This document shows positions 33,488 through 43,700 of a DNA stretch of 64,000 nucleotides, piece after piece. The stretch lies in NCBI RefSeq assembly GCF_000417875.1, contig NW_006920869.1, positions 1,171,759 through 1,235,758 on the forward strand, written 5' to 3'. This DNA comes from Pseudozyma flocculosa PF-1. Lineage: Eukaryota > Basidiomycota > Ustilaginomycetes > Ustilaginales > Ustilaginaceae. Numbering within the stretch: position 1 is the first letter of the stretch; each line of letters opens with the position of its first letter. Both the position numbers and the translations under genes were made by a program. The notes beneath the pieces were generated by a model. It made no database searches, was not told the origin of the DNA, and worked only from the letters and a program-made list of their open reading frames with translations.

Positions 33488-35695
33488 TGGCGGGCGAGGA
33501 GCCGGCGGACGCAGCCTCTCGTGCCGGACAGCAGCTGCCATCGAACTCACTGAATGAATAACGTGAACGACGTGCTGCGGATCGTGAGCTCAGTCTCACC
33601 CTCGCAGAGGTCCGAGACCGTATCGAGAATGGCCGATGGTGGCGGGGGCCCAGACAGAGAAGGGAGCTGTCGGGAACGGGTCAGCCAAGGTCGCGGTTGT
33701 CGAGGACTCGCCGAGGCAAGCGCTGGACCCTGCCTGCCTTCGTGCTCACAAAAGAAAAATAAGCACGGCGGTCGATCCTGCCGCGAGTCGATGCCCGCGC
33801 TTTTTTTATTTTTCGGTTTTTCAGGCAGCGCCCCGCCGGCCGGCCAGGTTGCCCGAGCTCTCGGCCCGGAGACTAGCAATCAGCTCGGCGCATCATGGGA
33901 AAATGTTTTGCAGTTCAGGTTGGCGCTCTGAACACGGTTTTGTCAGATCAGCGCAGGCGCGGCACTTTTTGGATTGGATCGCGGCCGGTGACGTTGCGAT
34001 CGACAGGCGGACGGCCGACTTTTGCCGATGCGACCTCTGGCAGAGGCTCCGGCGGCCATCCGACCATCTGTGTTTGGATCTGGCTGGCGTCATACCCACC
34101 ATCTCGTTTGCGGGGAAGGCAGTCAGGCCGCCGAAGAGCTGTTTGCTACATCGCTCGACGAGGCCGAGGCGGGCAACTTCGGCGGCCCTGCCTCTTCTTG
34201 TCGACACTCCGCCACTCTGGCTTCGTTGCTCGCCTTCGGCGGGGTCCAAGGCAGGCGGAGGACCTGCAGGCCGGCGCCGAAGCAGCGGCGGTGCGCAGGT
34301 TTCTGGCGGCACAGCAGAGCACGCACGAGGAATCGCAGCGCCTCCGTGTCGAGCACAGCCACCGCGCCGAGACAGGTGGCCGACCTGGCTGGCAGGCGGC
34401 CGTTTGATGCCGGTGCTGCCATAACGACATGCGATGGAGCCAAGCAAGCAAGCAAGCAGCCAGCCAAGCGCCAAGAACGGCCTGACCACGCACAATGCCC
34501 CTGCTCGCTGGTGGATTTCGCACCTCGGCCGGCCCAGCAAGGCTATCGCCCGGCTTTGACGCCGTCGCATCTCGTGGGTGGCGGATCGCTGGATGGAGCA
34601 GGTGGGCGGAATCGCTCCCAACGCCCGAAAACGTGCGGAGAGGCGTGCTGGCCGTCGTCGAACGAGCTGGCTGCCGCTGCCTGAGCCTAGCCTGTGCCTC
34701 GACGGCTGCCTGGCCAGGTGGCGGTTGGCTCGACGTCCGGCCGGGCGGAGAGTCAACGGGTCAACCTCCAAGCCGAGCTAGAGCGGGCAGCAGGCAGGCA
34801 GAGGGCCGCGGGGGCAACAGCAGGCCGGCAGAACGACGGCTCGTCCGCTGTGCTTCTGCCCCTCTCTTCCCTCTGTCCCTTCTGGTGCAGCACCTGCATT
34901 GGCTCATCATGGGCCCGCCGAGATGGTGGTTAGATGCTCGACCTCTACCTCTGCCTCTGGCTCAGCCTGGCCTGGCAGCTCCATCGCCCGTCGGTCCTCG
35001 ACCAGATCGTCGACCCCGGCCCGCTTGCCACGCCTGCCATGTCGTTCGCTCTCGCCTGGGCCTGAGGTCGTGCCGTCCTTGCTTCTGGACTCGCGCTCGT
35101 CGAACAAAGGCCAGCCAGCCAGCAGCATCATGGCGCGAGGTGGCCGGCAGTCCAGCAGCGATACCCAGCCTTGGCCTGCTTTGCCCCGGCTACCTCTGGC
35201 ATAGCCTAGCCCTGGCCATTCGGCCTGCCAGCAAGCAGAGGCCAGGTAGAGGGGCAGCTGGCTGTGCTGCATGCAAACCCTCAGCGGCTTGGCAAAGGAG
35301 CAGGCCAGGCGTCACCACACTTCGGCGCCCTCGCTTGCCGTGCGCCCCCCTCGCAACGTCGCTTCCGTCTGAGTGGCGTCGTCATAGCCCGCTACCACCG
35401 CCCCTGCCTTGTCCTCGTCCCCGTCCTTGGTCCTGCCTCGCCTCGATCCCAATCTTCTCCCCTCGGCGTCCTCCTGTCCGCTCATCTTGTCCGTCTTTTG
35501 TCCCGCCGCCATCCTCGCACCTTCGTTTCCGTCTCTCTCCATCGCCATCGACCCGACCTCTTCTTTATCGACACCTTTCGCCCTAGAGCCTTCGGAAACG
35601 CCTGTTCCTTTCCATCCGACCGGCAGACCGCACCGACTGCTGAAAGCGCCCCAGCCTATCCCCTCGCTCACCCACCCCCCCGCTACCTCGCCGCC
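33488..35695. other. 2.2-kb region without a gene
   Basis: The longest gene-free stretch in the window. It has an A/T-rich patch (33790-33825), an inverted GATCGC...GCGATC pair near 33978-34001, tetranucleotide GCAA repeats near 34441-34465, GGCA repeats near 34790, and a CT-rich leader from ~35400 to the protease ATG. Open frames on both strands are low-complexity and lack family motifs. It may hold a long promoter or an uncoded RNA; I see no tRNA. Confidence 0.5.
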
Positions 35696-37477
35696 ATGCA
35701 CCCGTCCGCGCTCCTGGCGGTCTCTCTAGGCGTCGCCGCCGGCCTCGCCCCGACCGCCTCGGGCTACGTGATGCCGTTCCAGAGGCAGCAGGACCGCATC
35801 GAGGACCTCAACAGCTTCGCAGCCAACCACGGCCCGCTTCGCCTCTCACCTCGCGGCATTGCAGACGAGCCTCAGGCGGTCGGCTACAATGCTGAGCGCC
35901 GCTCCTTCTCGGTGCCGCTCCAGCGGCGGCACGGCGACCTTCACCCGGACATTTCCAAGCGCGACCCGGAGAAGACGATGGCCTGGGCTTTCCGCCAGGG
36001 CGAGCGCATGAGGCACAAGTACAACAAGGGCCTCAAGACCGACGACGAGAGCGAAAAGCAGAGGCGGCAGACCATCGGTCTCACCGACGTCGGCCAGGAC
36101 AGCTACTACTACGCCCAGGTCTCGCTCGGAACGCCCAAGCAGAACTTCAACATCATCCTCGACACCGGCTCCGCCGACTTCTGGGTCGTCGACTCGGTCT
36201 GCGGGCCCAGCGACAATTGCGACAGCGATCTCAACCGCTACAACCCGAGCGCCTCGTCGTCCCACATCGGCTCTTCGGCCGACTTCCAGGTGTCGTACGG
36301 CACCGGTGCCGTCCAGGGATCGCTCGCCGCCGACACGGCCAGCCTGGCCGGCTACACCGTCTTCAACCTCACCTTTGCCCAGGCCGACCGCATCGCGCAG
36401 GATACGATCGAGTCGCCCGCCAGCGGCATCATGGGCATGGGCTTCCAGTCTCTCGCCTCGAGCGGCGCGACGCCCTTCTGGCAGGTGCTGGCGCAGCAGG
36501 GCGTCCTCAAGACGAACGCCTTCACCTTCCAGCTGGCGCGCAACATTGACAACGTCGACGTCTCCAGCCCCGACGTCAACTCGGTCCTCAGCCCGGGCGG
36601 CGTCTTTACGCTGGGCGAGATTGACGCGAACCAGTACAGCGGCGATATCACCTACGTCGACATCCCCAACAACCTGGAAAGGACCCAGGGCCTGGGCTAC
36701 TGGAGCATCCCCATGGATGGCATCAGCGTCAATGGCCAGAAGGCCAACATCGGCAACGGCCCGCTCGCCGCCATCGACACGGGCACCACCCTCATCGGCG
36801 GACCCCAATCGCAGGTGCGCGCCGTCTACAGCCTCATCCCGGGCGCCCAGTCGGCGCCCGGCTCGTCGGGCTACTACCTCTTCCCGTGCGACGCAAACCT
36901 CGACATCGAGCTGACCTTTGGCGGACGCGCGTTCAAGATGTCGACGGTCGACATGAACCTGGGACCCTACCCCTACACGATCTCGCGAAACTGCCTCGGC
37001 GCTCTCTTTGACATCGACCTCGGCGGACGCGGAGTCTACGGTGTCCCGGAGTGGATCGTGGGCGATGCCTTCCTCAAGAACGTCTTCTCGGTCTACGACG
37101 GAAACGGCCGCGTCGGCTTCGCCAACCTCAAGGGCTCCGAGGCGCAGAGCGCGGCGATCACGACGGGCGCCGTTCCCTCGGGCACCGCCGCCCAGACGGC
37201 CCGACCGGCTGCGTCGACCTCTTCGGTCGACACCGATGGCGGCGGACTGCCTGTCCCTTCGCTGCAGACTGGCTCGCGAGGCGCGTCGGCAAACGGGCTG
37301 CCTACGCCTTCGGCGAGTGGCGGCGTCACCGGCGGCGCTGCCAACCTCATCCCCGGGGGCTCCGGTCGCGGCGGCGGCAGCAGCGGCGCCAGCAGCCTCA
37401 GAGCCATCTCGGCTACGAGCATTGGCCTCGGCGCTGCCGTGGCTGCCATGATGGCCGGCGCCGCGTTCGTCCTCTAG
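35696..37477 (+). CDS. Pepsin-like aspartic protease, probably GPI-anchored
   Basis: Single exon, 593 residues. A signal peptide (residues ~1-23, LLAVSLGVAAGLAPTASG) is followed by a prosegment to about residue 124 with dibasic sites (SKRD at 88-90 and KQRR at 121-124), typical of Kex2-type maturation. The catalytic domain has both aspartates: Asp156 in ILDTGSADFWVVD and Asp361 in AIDTGTTLIGGP, with the flap Tyr in VSYGTGAVQG and the terminal WIVGDAFLKNVFSVYD. After the domain come ~120 Ser/Thr/Gly-rich residues and a hydrophobic end (SIGLGAAVAAMMAGAAFVL) that fits a GPI-anchor signal, as in yapsins and other fungal wall proteases. It probably acts at the plasma membrane or cell wall. Confidence 0.93.
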   Translation: MHPSALLAVSLGVAAGLAPTASGYVMPFQRQQDRIEDLNSFAANHGPLRLSPRGIADEPQAVGYNAERRSFSVPLQRRHGDLHPDISKRDPEKTMAWAFRQGERMRHKYNKGLKTDDESEKQRRQTIGLTDVGQDSYYYAQVSLGTPKQNFNIILDTGSADFWVVDSVCGPSDNCDSDLNRYNPSASSSHIGSSADFQVSYGTGAVQGSLAADTASLAGYTVFNLTFAQADRIAQDTIESPASGIMGMGFQSLASSGATPFWQVLAQQGVLKTNAFTFQLARNIDNVDVSSPDVNSVLSPGGVFTLGEIDANQYSGDITYVDIPNNLERTQGLGYWSIPMDGISVNGQKANIGNGPLAAIDTGTTLIGGPQSQVRAVYSLIPGAQSAPGSSGYYLFPCDANLDIELTFGGRAFKMSTVDMNLGPYPYTISRNCLGALFDIDLGGRGVYGVPEWIVGDAFLKNVFSVYDGNGRVGFANLKGSEAQSAAITTGAVPSGTAAQTARPAASTSSVDTDGGGLPVPSLQTGSRGASANGLPTPSASGGVTGGAANLIPGGSGRGGGSSGASSLRAISATSIGLGAAVAAMMAGAAFVL

Positions 37478-38569
37478 CCCTTGTCGTCCGAGGAGGTGGT
37501 CGTTTTGCATCCTCGACGATCGCCTTCGTCTGGTATGACTCCTTTCCTCGACCAGTTCAATCATCCACATACCCTTGGCTCCACCAGCAAGGCATCTGGC
37601 TCCATCGCTCTTTGCAGTTTTCTCTCTCTCTCCCTCTTACGGACCGCAACATTCCGCCCACCCTCGTCCTCCCTCGGGCATCTCTCTGTCCTTGTAAATC
37701 CCGCTGGCCTCGTCTTGTCTCTGCATCGTTGTGTTTGGCGGAAATTGCATCATCATGCTGCTGGAACCGTCTTGCGGGTTGTCCGGGTTGAGGGTTGCAA
37801 CATTTGTAAGGGCGAGGACGAGGGCCAGGGCCAGGGCCAGGGCTGGGATCGCCCCGCTTGTTGCGGCAAGCGCGTTGGTTTTCTCGGCCGGAGGCTCGCT
37901 GGAAAAGGCGGAAGACGTCGGGCGAGGGTGCCAGCCAGGCGCCTCACAGGCCACAGCGCCGGAGGGCCCCACCCACCCGCGCCCTCTCCGGCGCTCCGTC
38001 TCCGCCTGCCCACCCGTCATCCCGGTCATCCGCGCCACAGTCGCATCTCGACCCTCTGGGAAGCTGTCCGGGGCCCCGTCCCTCTGTCGGCGTCTATGCG
38101 GCAATGACGCCCGTCGCCTGCGGGCCGCAACCCTATTCCCCGCCTCGCCTCCCGCATGGCCGGCCGCACTTCCGCGCCCGCCCTCGAGGGGATCGCTTTC
38201 CGTGCGAATCGCTTTCCCGTGCTTGCCGGAAGAGGTGGACAGAGGGCCGACAAGATTGGGCGCCTCCCCTGCTTGAGCTTGCCATGCCCCACCTCCTCGA
38301 TTCTCTCGCTACGACCACGTCGTGCCGCCCCACTTGCCTCACTCTGGGGCGGTAAGTCTCGGTCTAGCTCGCTGGCGGCCCGAGGGCCTGTTCGAGATTG
38401 ACTGTCGGGCCGCGTTCGACGTATATAACAGCGACTTGCCGCCATTGCTAGGCTGCACAGCCGGCCGCTCATCCCTAACCATCCATTAAGCACTATCTGG
38501 CATCCCGAGCATTCCCGCACACGCCATCTTAGCTACCACCCGATCAACAACAGCCGGTCTGTTCCCAAC
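37478..38569. other. Intergenic, protease 3' region and P450 promoter
   Basis: 1092 nt. A short CAGGGC tandem lies near 37818-37840. The P450 core promoter at the right end is listed separately. No gene supported. Confidence 0.45.
38422..38428 (+). promoter_or_regulatory. TATA box upstream of the P450 gene
   Basis: TATATAA in an otherwise GC-rich context, 142 nt before the start codon at 38570, leaving room for a transcript start and short leader. Confidence 0.6.
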
Positions 38570-40339
38570 ATGGCGGTAGAGGTCTCCTCGCCCGTGTCCG
38601 CGCTCGCCGCGTCGCTGCCATGGCCCCTACGCGTCCTCCTCCCCCTCCTGGTGGCGCTGGTGGGCTACTGCGCCTACAGCTACTTTCTGCACCCACTCGC
38701 TCGCTACCCGGGACCGCTCAGTGCTCGTCTTGGGCTGCCCATCTGGCGCTTCCACCACTGCTGGACGCGCGACTACGCCTTTGCCCTCCACGCCGAGCAC
38801 AAGCGTCACGGTCCCGTCGTGCGCATCGGACCTAACCACCTCTCCTTTTCGGACCCGGAAGCCATCGCCTGCATCTACTCGGCGTCGGGCGGTCTGTCGT
38901 CCAAGTTCGTCAAAACCGCCTTCTACCGCGCCTTCCAGGTCTTCAAGGACTCGCCCTCGATCTTCTCGGAGCGCAACCCCGAAGTCCACGCCAAGAGGAA
39001 GAGGGCAATCGCCCCGGCCTACAGCATTGGTGCGCTGGGCCAGCTCGAGGAGTACGTCGAGCTGGTCGCCGACCAGCTAGTCGACCGCATCGCTACCGAC
39101 GCCACGCCCAAGGGCGGACCCATCAAGCTCGACAGGTACTTTTCCTGCCTGGCCATGGACGTGATCGGCGAGATTGCCGTGAGTTTCAGAGCCGATGCGA
39201 AAGGTGACATCATTGTCCAGGGGCGACGGCTGACCTGATGCGTGTTGCTCTGCCTTCCTGGACGACTCTTTTTAGTTTGGCGAATCCTTCGGCCTGCTCC
39301 ATGGCGACATCAACGACGCGCAGAGGTCGCACTTTTTCGCCGGCGTGCTGAACCTGTCGCAGTGGGGCGCCATCGCTGGCTGCCTCCCTTGGATCTCTCA
39401 CCTGATCCTCAAGGCTATGCCGCGCATCACTGGTGAGCCCGGCGGCTGGGTCATTGGCGCGGCCACCAAGTCCCGCATCGACAAGCGCTACGAGGACGAA
39501 AGGACCGGTCTGTCATCGGCGCGTCCCGACATGCTCTCCAAGTTCATGGCGGCCAAGCATCCGGACTCGCGCAAGCAGTACAGCCAGCGCGAAGTGCTCT
39601 TCACCGCCACCTCGGTGATCGCTGCGGGCGCCGACACCACCTCGACTACGCTGTCCATCTTCTTCGGCTACCTCGCCGCCCACCCCGAGTGCTATGCCAA
39701 ATTGCAGGCCGAGGTCGACGCCGCGTGGCAGGACGGGACCTTGACGAGCCCGATCAAGTACAAGGAGGCGGTAGAGCTGCCTTACCTGCAGGCCTGCCTC
39801 AAGGAGGTGCTCCGTCTCCACCCGCCGATTTCGATGGACCTGCCGCGCTGCGTTCCTCCCGGTGGCGCCATGATCGCTGGCCGCTTCATTCCTGAAGGCA
39901 CCACGGTCGGCATGTCGCCCTACGTCGTGCACCACAACCCGGACGCCTTCGGTCAGGACTGCGACGCGTTCCGACCGGAGCGCTGGATCGATGCGACCGA
40001 CGACGAGAAAAAGAGGATGGACAGGTACAACCTCACCTTTGGCGGCGGCTCGAGGACGTGCATCGGCAAGAACATCTCGCTCATGGAGGTCTCCAAGATT
40101 GTGCCCGAGCTCGTCACGCGCTTCAGCTTCAAGGTGCCCGGCTACAAGGCGCTCGAAAAGGGCAAGGTGCCGTTCGAGAGGAAGAGCGCCTGGTTCCTCG
40201 AGGCTCATGTGAGTTGCGGCTCGATGCCCTGCCATTCTGCACACTGCGCATCAGTCCGCTGACTTTCCCGACTTCTCGCTACCCCATCCGCTGCCGACTC
40301 GAACAGGATCTCGTCCTCGAAGTGACGCCGCGCAGCTGA
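38570..40339 (+). CDS. Cytochrome P450 monooxygenase
   Basis: Exons 38570-39178, 39276-40208 and 40307-40339 give 524 residues. An N-terminal membrane anchor (VLLPLLVALVGYCAYSYFLH, ~23-42) is followed by the proline hinge HPLARYPGP, then GPVVRIGPNHLSF. The I-helix reads AAGADTTSTT, the K-helix ExxR is in LKEVLRLHPP, the PERF region is FRPERW, and the heme loop is FGGGSRTCIGKNIS with ligand Cys465. This layout resembles the fungal pisatin-demethylase/benzoate-hydroxylase-like P450s (CYP53/57-type clans). It acts in the ER with NADPH-P450 reductase; the substrate is unknown. The last exon is only 33 nt and encodes DLVLEVTPRS; the junction is supported by the typical P450 C-terminus. Confidence 0.93.
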
Positions 40340-40733
40340 GCGTAGCCTCGTGCCTTGTCCTCTACATCTCCCCTCTCTTTTTCTCTTTGCATGCATTCGT
40401 TTCCCTGTCACCGTAGTCTCTTCGCATCTGTCTCCATCCCGCACTCATGAACGACTCTCTGTTCGGTTCTGGAGATGGCCGTTTCGAGTGAATATCCTCC
40501 GCCGCACCCTAGGCCGTGGGCAACTAGACCGAGCCGGGCTACTTTACGCGACACGCGGCCCCGCAGGCTGACCCTCCACACGACCTTGGGGCGGCGTGTT
40601 TTTGCCCCTTGGCATTCGACCACCACCTCCTCCGGCCTCCTCTCACCTCGCCTTGCCACGCTCCATCGCTCACAGATGGGCGTACCGACCTTGCTATCCG
40701 GCACCCATACAACATGACCCTGACAGAGCCGCT
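40340..40733. other. Intergenic between P450 and REV1
   Basis: 394 nt, pyrimidine-rich after the P450 stop. The frame is open into REV1 from 40596, but those 46 codons have no family similarity. Confidence 0.4.
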
Positions 40734-43700
40734 ATGGCTACCCCACCCCCACCCCGGCATCAGTCTACGGTAGCGGCCCAACCCTCTGATGCTGGCCCCG
40801 ACCACAGCGAAGACAGGGATGGATGGACCGACGGGTCAGAGGACGATCAGGCGCTCCTCGAGGCCTTGGCCAAGATCGAGAACCAAGAGGATGATGCAGT
40901 CACCACGCCGGACGAGGACGAAAACGACGACGACGGCATCTACACGCCGCCGCTCCCTTCCCAGCAGTCCATCATGAGGCTCGCCAAGCAGGCCGGACCT
41001 GGCCTTGCTCTCGGGGGCCGCATCATCACTGCAACCCCACCCTCTTCTCCACCTCCGATGAGACCGACAGAAGAGAAGAAGAGTCGAAGGAAGGTGCAGT
41101 GGGCAGATGAGGACGTGGTCATCGAGCCTGCTGCGCCGGCTAACGCTGGTACGGCAGGTGACGGTGGATGGCAGGACCCGATCGACTACCCGCGACAGCC
41201 ACACGGGACAGACGAGGGTCAGGGGAACCTCCGACTCGGCGCGAATGCACACGCAGACGCAGACGATGGCCTCGACGAGGAAGCGCCTCAGGCAGGCCAG
41301 CCAGACGGGGGCGCCAGCACGGATAACAAGAAGGCCTACCTCGAATCAGAGATCTATAACCCGATCGCATACGGAGACATGCGCTCGTACATGAAGTACA
41401 AGCGTGCCAAGCTCAAGGTCCAGGAAGCCGCCCTGCTGCAGGAAGAGGCGGAACTGATGCAGGCTGGCGACGCCGCCCAGGCCGCGCTCAATGGAAACGT
41501 TCAGGAGGCCCCGGCCGACGGCAAGAAGTCCGACATCTTCAAAGGCTGCTGCGTCTACATCAACGGCCAAACGCACCCCCCGTACAGCGAGCTGAGGCGG
41601 CTGCTCGTCCTCCATGGCGGCCAGCACATGCCCTACCTCGACCAGAAGCGGCCCTGCACCCACATCGTCGCGTCCAACCTTACGCCCAAGAAGCGCATCG
41701 AGTTCAAGGACTACAAGGTCGTCCTCCCTGGCTGGATCCTCGAGAGCATCGAGACGGGCAAGCGGGCCGATTGGAGGAAGTGGAAGTGCGATGCAATCAC
41801 CGGCTCCAACGGACACGTCGGCGGCAACCTCGTCGGAAACGAGGAGCTCGGCCTCGCCGGCTGGAGAGACCTGGCAAAGCAGGCGCAGAGCGGCAAGGCG
41901 CTGCCCAGGTTCGGCGAGGCCGTCGAGAGCCCATGGGGCAGACCCGGCGCCCAAAAGACCCTGCTGCAGGGCTTCATGAAGCCGAAAGAGGCGAAGGAGT
42001 CGCCATCGCCTGTCGTGCAAGTGGAGACGCCCGCACAGCAGCACCAGCGTCGGGACACCAGCACACGCTTGCCCTCGTCACTCTCCACAAGTGCTAAGGA
42101 GCAGATCAGTCGCATCGACAACGGCAGAGGCAACGGCCCTGCAGCGGAGCCCAAGGTCGGCGTCGTACCTGCTCAGCGGAAGCCTGAGCTGACGAAAGAG
42201 GCGAGCCCGGCCTTGGCAAGTGCCGTCAAGCCGCTTCAGCACCTGGCCCAGGAGCTCGAGAGCGATAGCGCTCAGGATGCGGCAGCAGCGGTGCAGCCAC
42301 CCAAGCCCCTCGGAACGACAGATGAAGCGACGGGCCCCACATCGGCTCCTCAGACGCCGACAAGAGGCCAAGCTCCGGGCAGGAACGACTACAGCATCGG
42401 CACCGACCCCCGCACCAGGGCCGCCGACGTGGCGGCGAGGGCGGGCGACATCACGATGAAGAGCGGGTACGCGAGCCGGCCTTCGAACACGCATGCTGCG
42501 CGGCTGCTCGCCAGCCCGAGCTGGCGCGAGCGCAATACGGCGACCAGCGAAGGCTTCCTCGCGGGCTACTTTGCCAAGTCTAGGCTTCACCACCTCAGCA
42601 CCTGGAAGACCAGCCTGCAGGACATGGTCAGCTCTGCGCTGCGTGAGGCTGGACGCCCCGCCGGGAGCCTCGACCTGCCGAAAGGCGTCGAGCGCGTCAT
42701 CATGCACATCGACTTTGACAGCTTCTTTGTCTCTGTCGGGCTGCGGAAGCGGCCGGACCTCAAGGACAAGCCCGTCGTCGTCTGTCACGGCTCCGGTGCC
42801 GGGCTGCCCCCTGCCGCAGAAGGCTCCGAGAAGAGGCCCGCCGACGACCAGTCGAGCAGCACCTCGGAGATCGCCTCGTGCAACTACGTCGCCCGCAAGT
42901 TTGGCGTTCGCAACGGCATGAGCCTGGGCCAGGCCAAGAAGCTGTGCCCGCAGGTGCAGACGATACCTTATGACTTCAAGGCGTACAACGACATCAGCCT
43001 GGCCTTCTACGCCTTCCTCCTCGAGCACGCCGACGCGCTGCAGGCGGTTAGCGTCGACGAAGCCTTGGTCGACGTCAGCATGCTACTCGAGAACATGCGC
43101 AACGGCTTCTTCCCCGCCGGCTCCCTCTACCAGCGGTACAGCGACAGGGTCAGCTCACAGGGCGACAAGGAAAAGTGGAGCGCAGAGAAGCAGCTCGCCG
43201 AGGCCTTCCGCGACGAGATCCGCGACCTGTGCGGATGCGAAGCCAGCATCGGCATCGGCAGCAACATCCTGCTCGCCCGCCTGGCGACGCGAAAGGCGAA
43301 ACCCGGCGGCTCCTTCCACCTGACCGAGGACCTGCGGCAGTCGTTCCTCGACGGTCTCGACGTCGACGACCTGCACGGCATCGGCTGGAGCCTACGTAAC
43401 CGCCTGCGCGAGCTGTTTGAGACGATCAACGTCGGCGAGATCCGCATCGCGACGACCGAGAGGCGGTTGGTGCACGAGCTCGGGCCCAAGAAGGGCAAGG
43501 TGGTGTGGGACAAGCTGCACGGCAGGGACGCGGATCGGCTCGAGGGCAACAAGCTGCGCCAGTCGGTCGGATCGCACGTCAATTACGGCATCCGCTTCCT
43601 CACCAACGACGAGGCCGAGACCTTCGTCGACGGCATGTGCCAGGAGGTGTCGCAACGGGCCCGGGCCGTGCGGCTACGCGGCCGACAGGTCTCGGTGCAG

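Noticed and set aside
34495..35586. 363-codon open frame in the gene-free region
   Set aside because: Composition is Arg/Pro/Ser/Ala-rich low complexity with no motif, and comparable frames exist on both strands.
38570..40339. P450 plus neighbours as a secondary-metabolite cluster
   Set aside because: Neighbours are an aspartic protease and REV1; there is no synthase, transporter or pathway regulator nearby.
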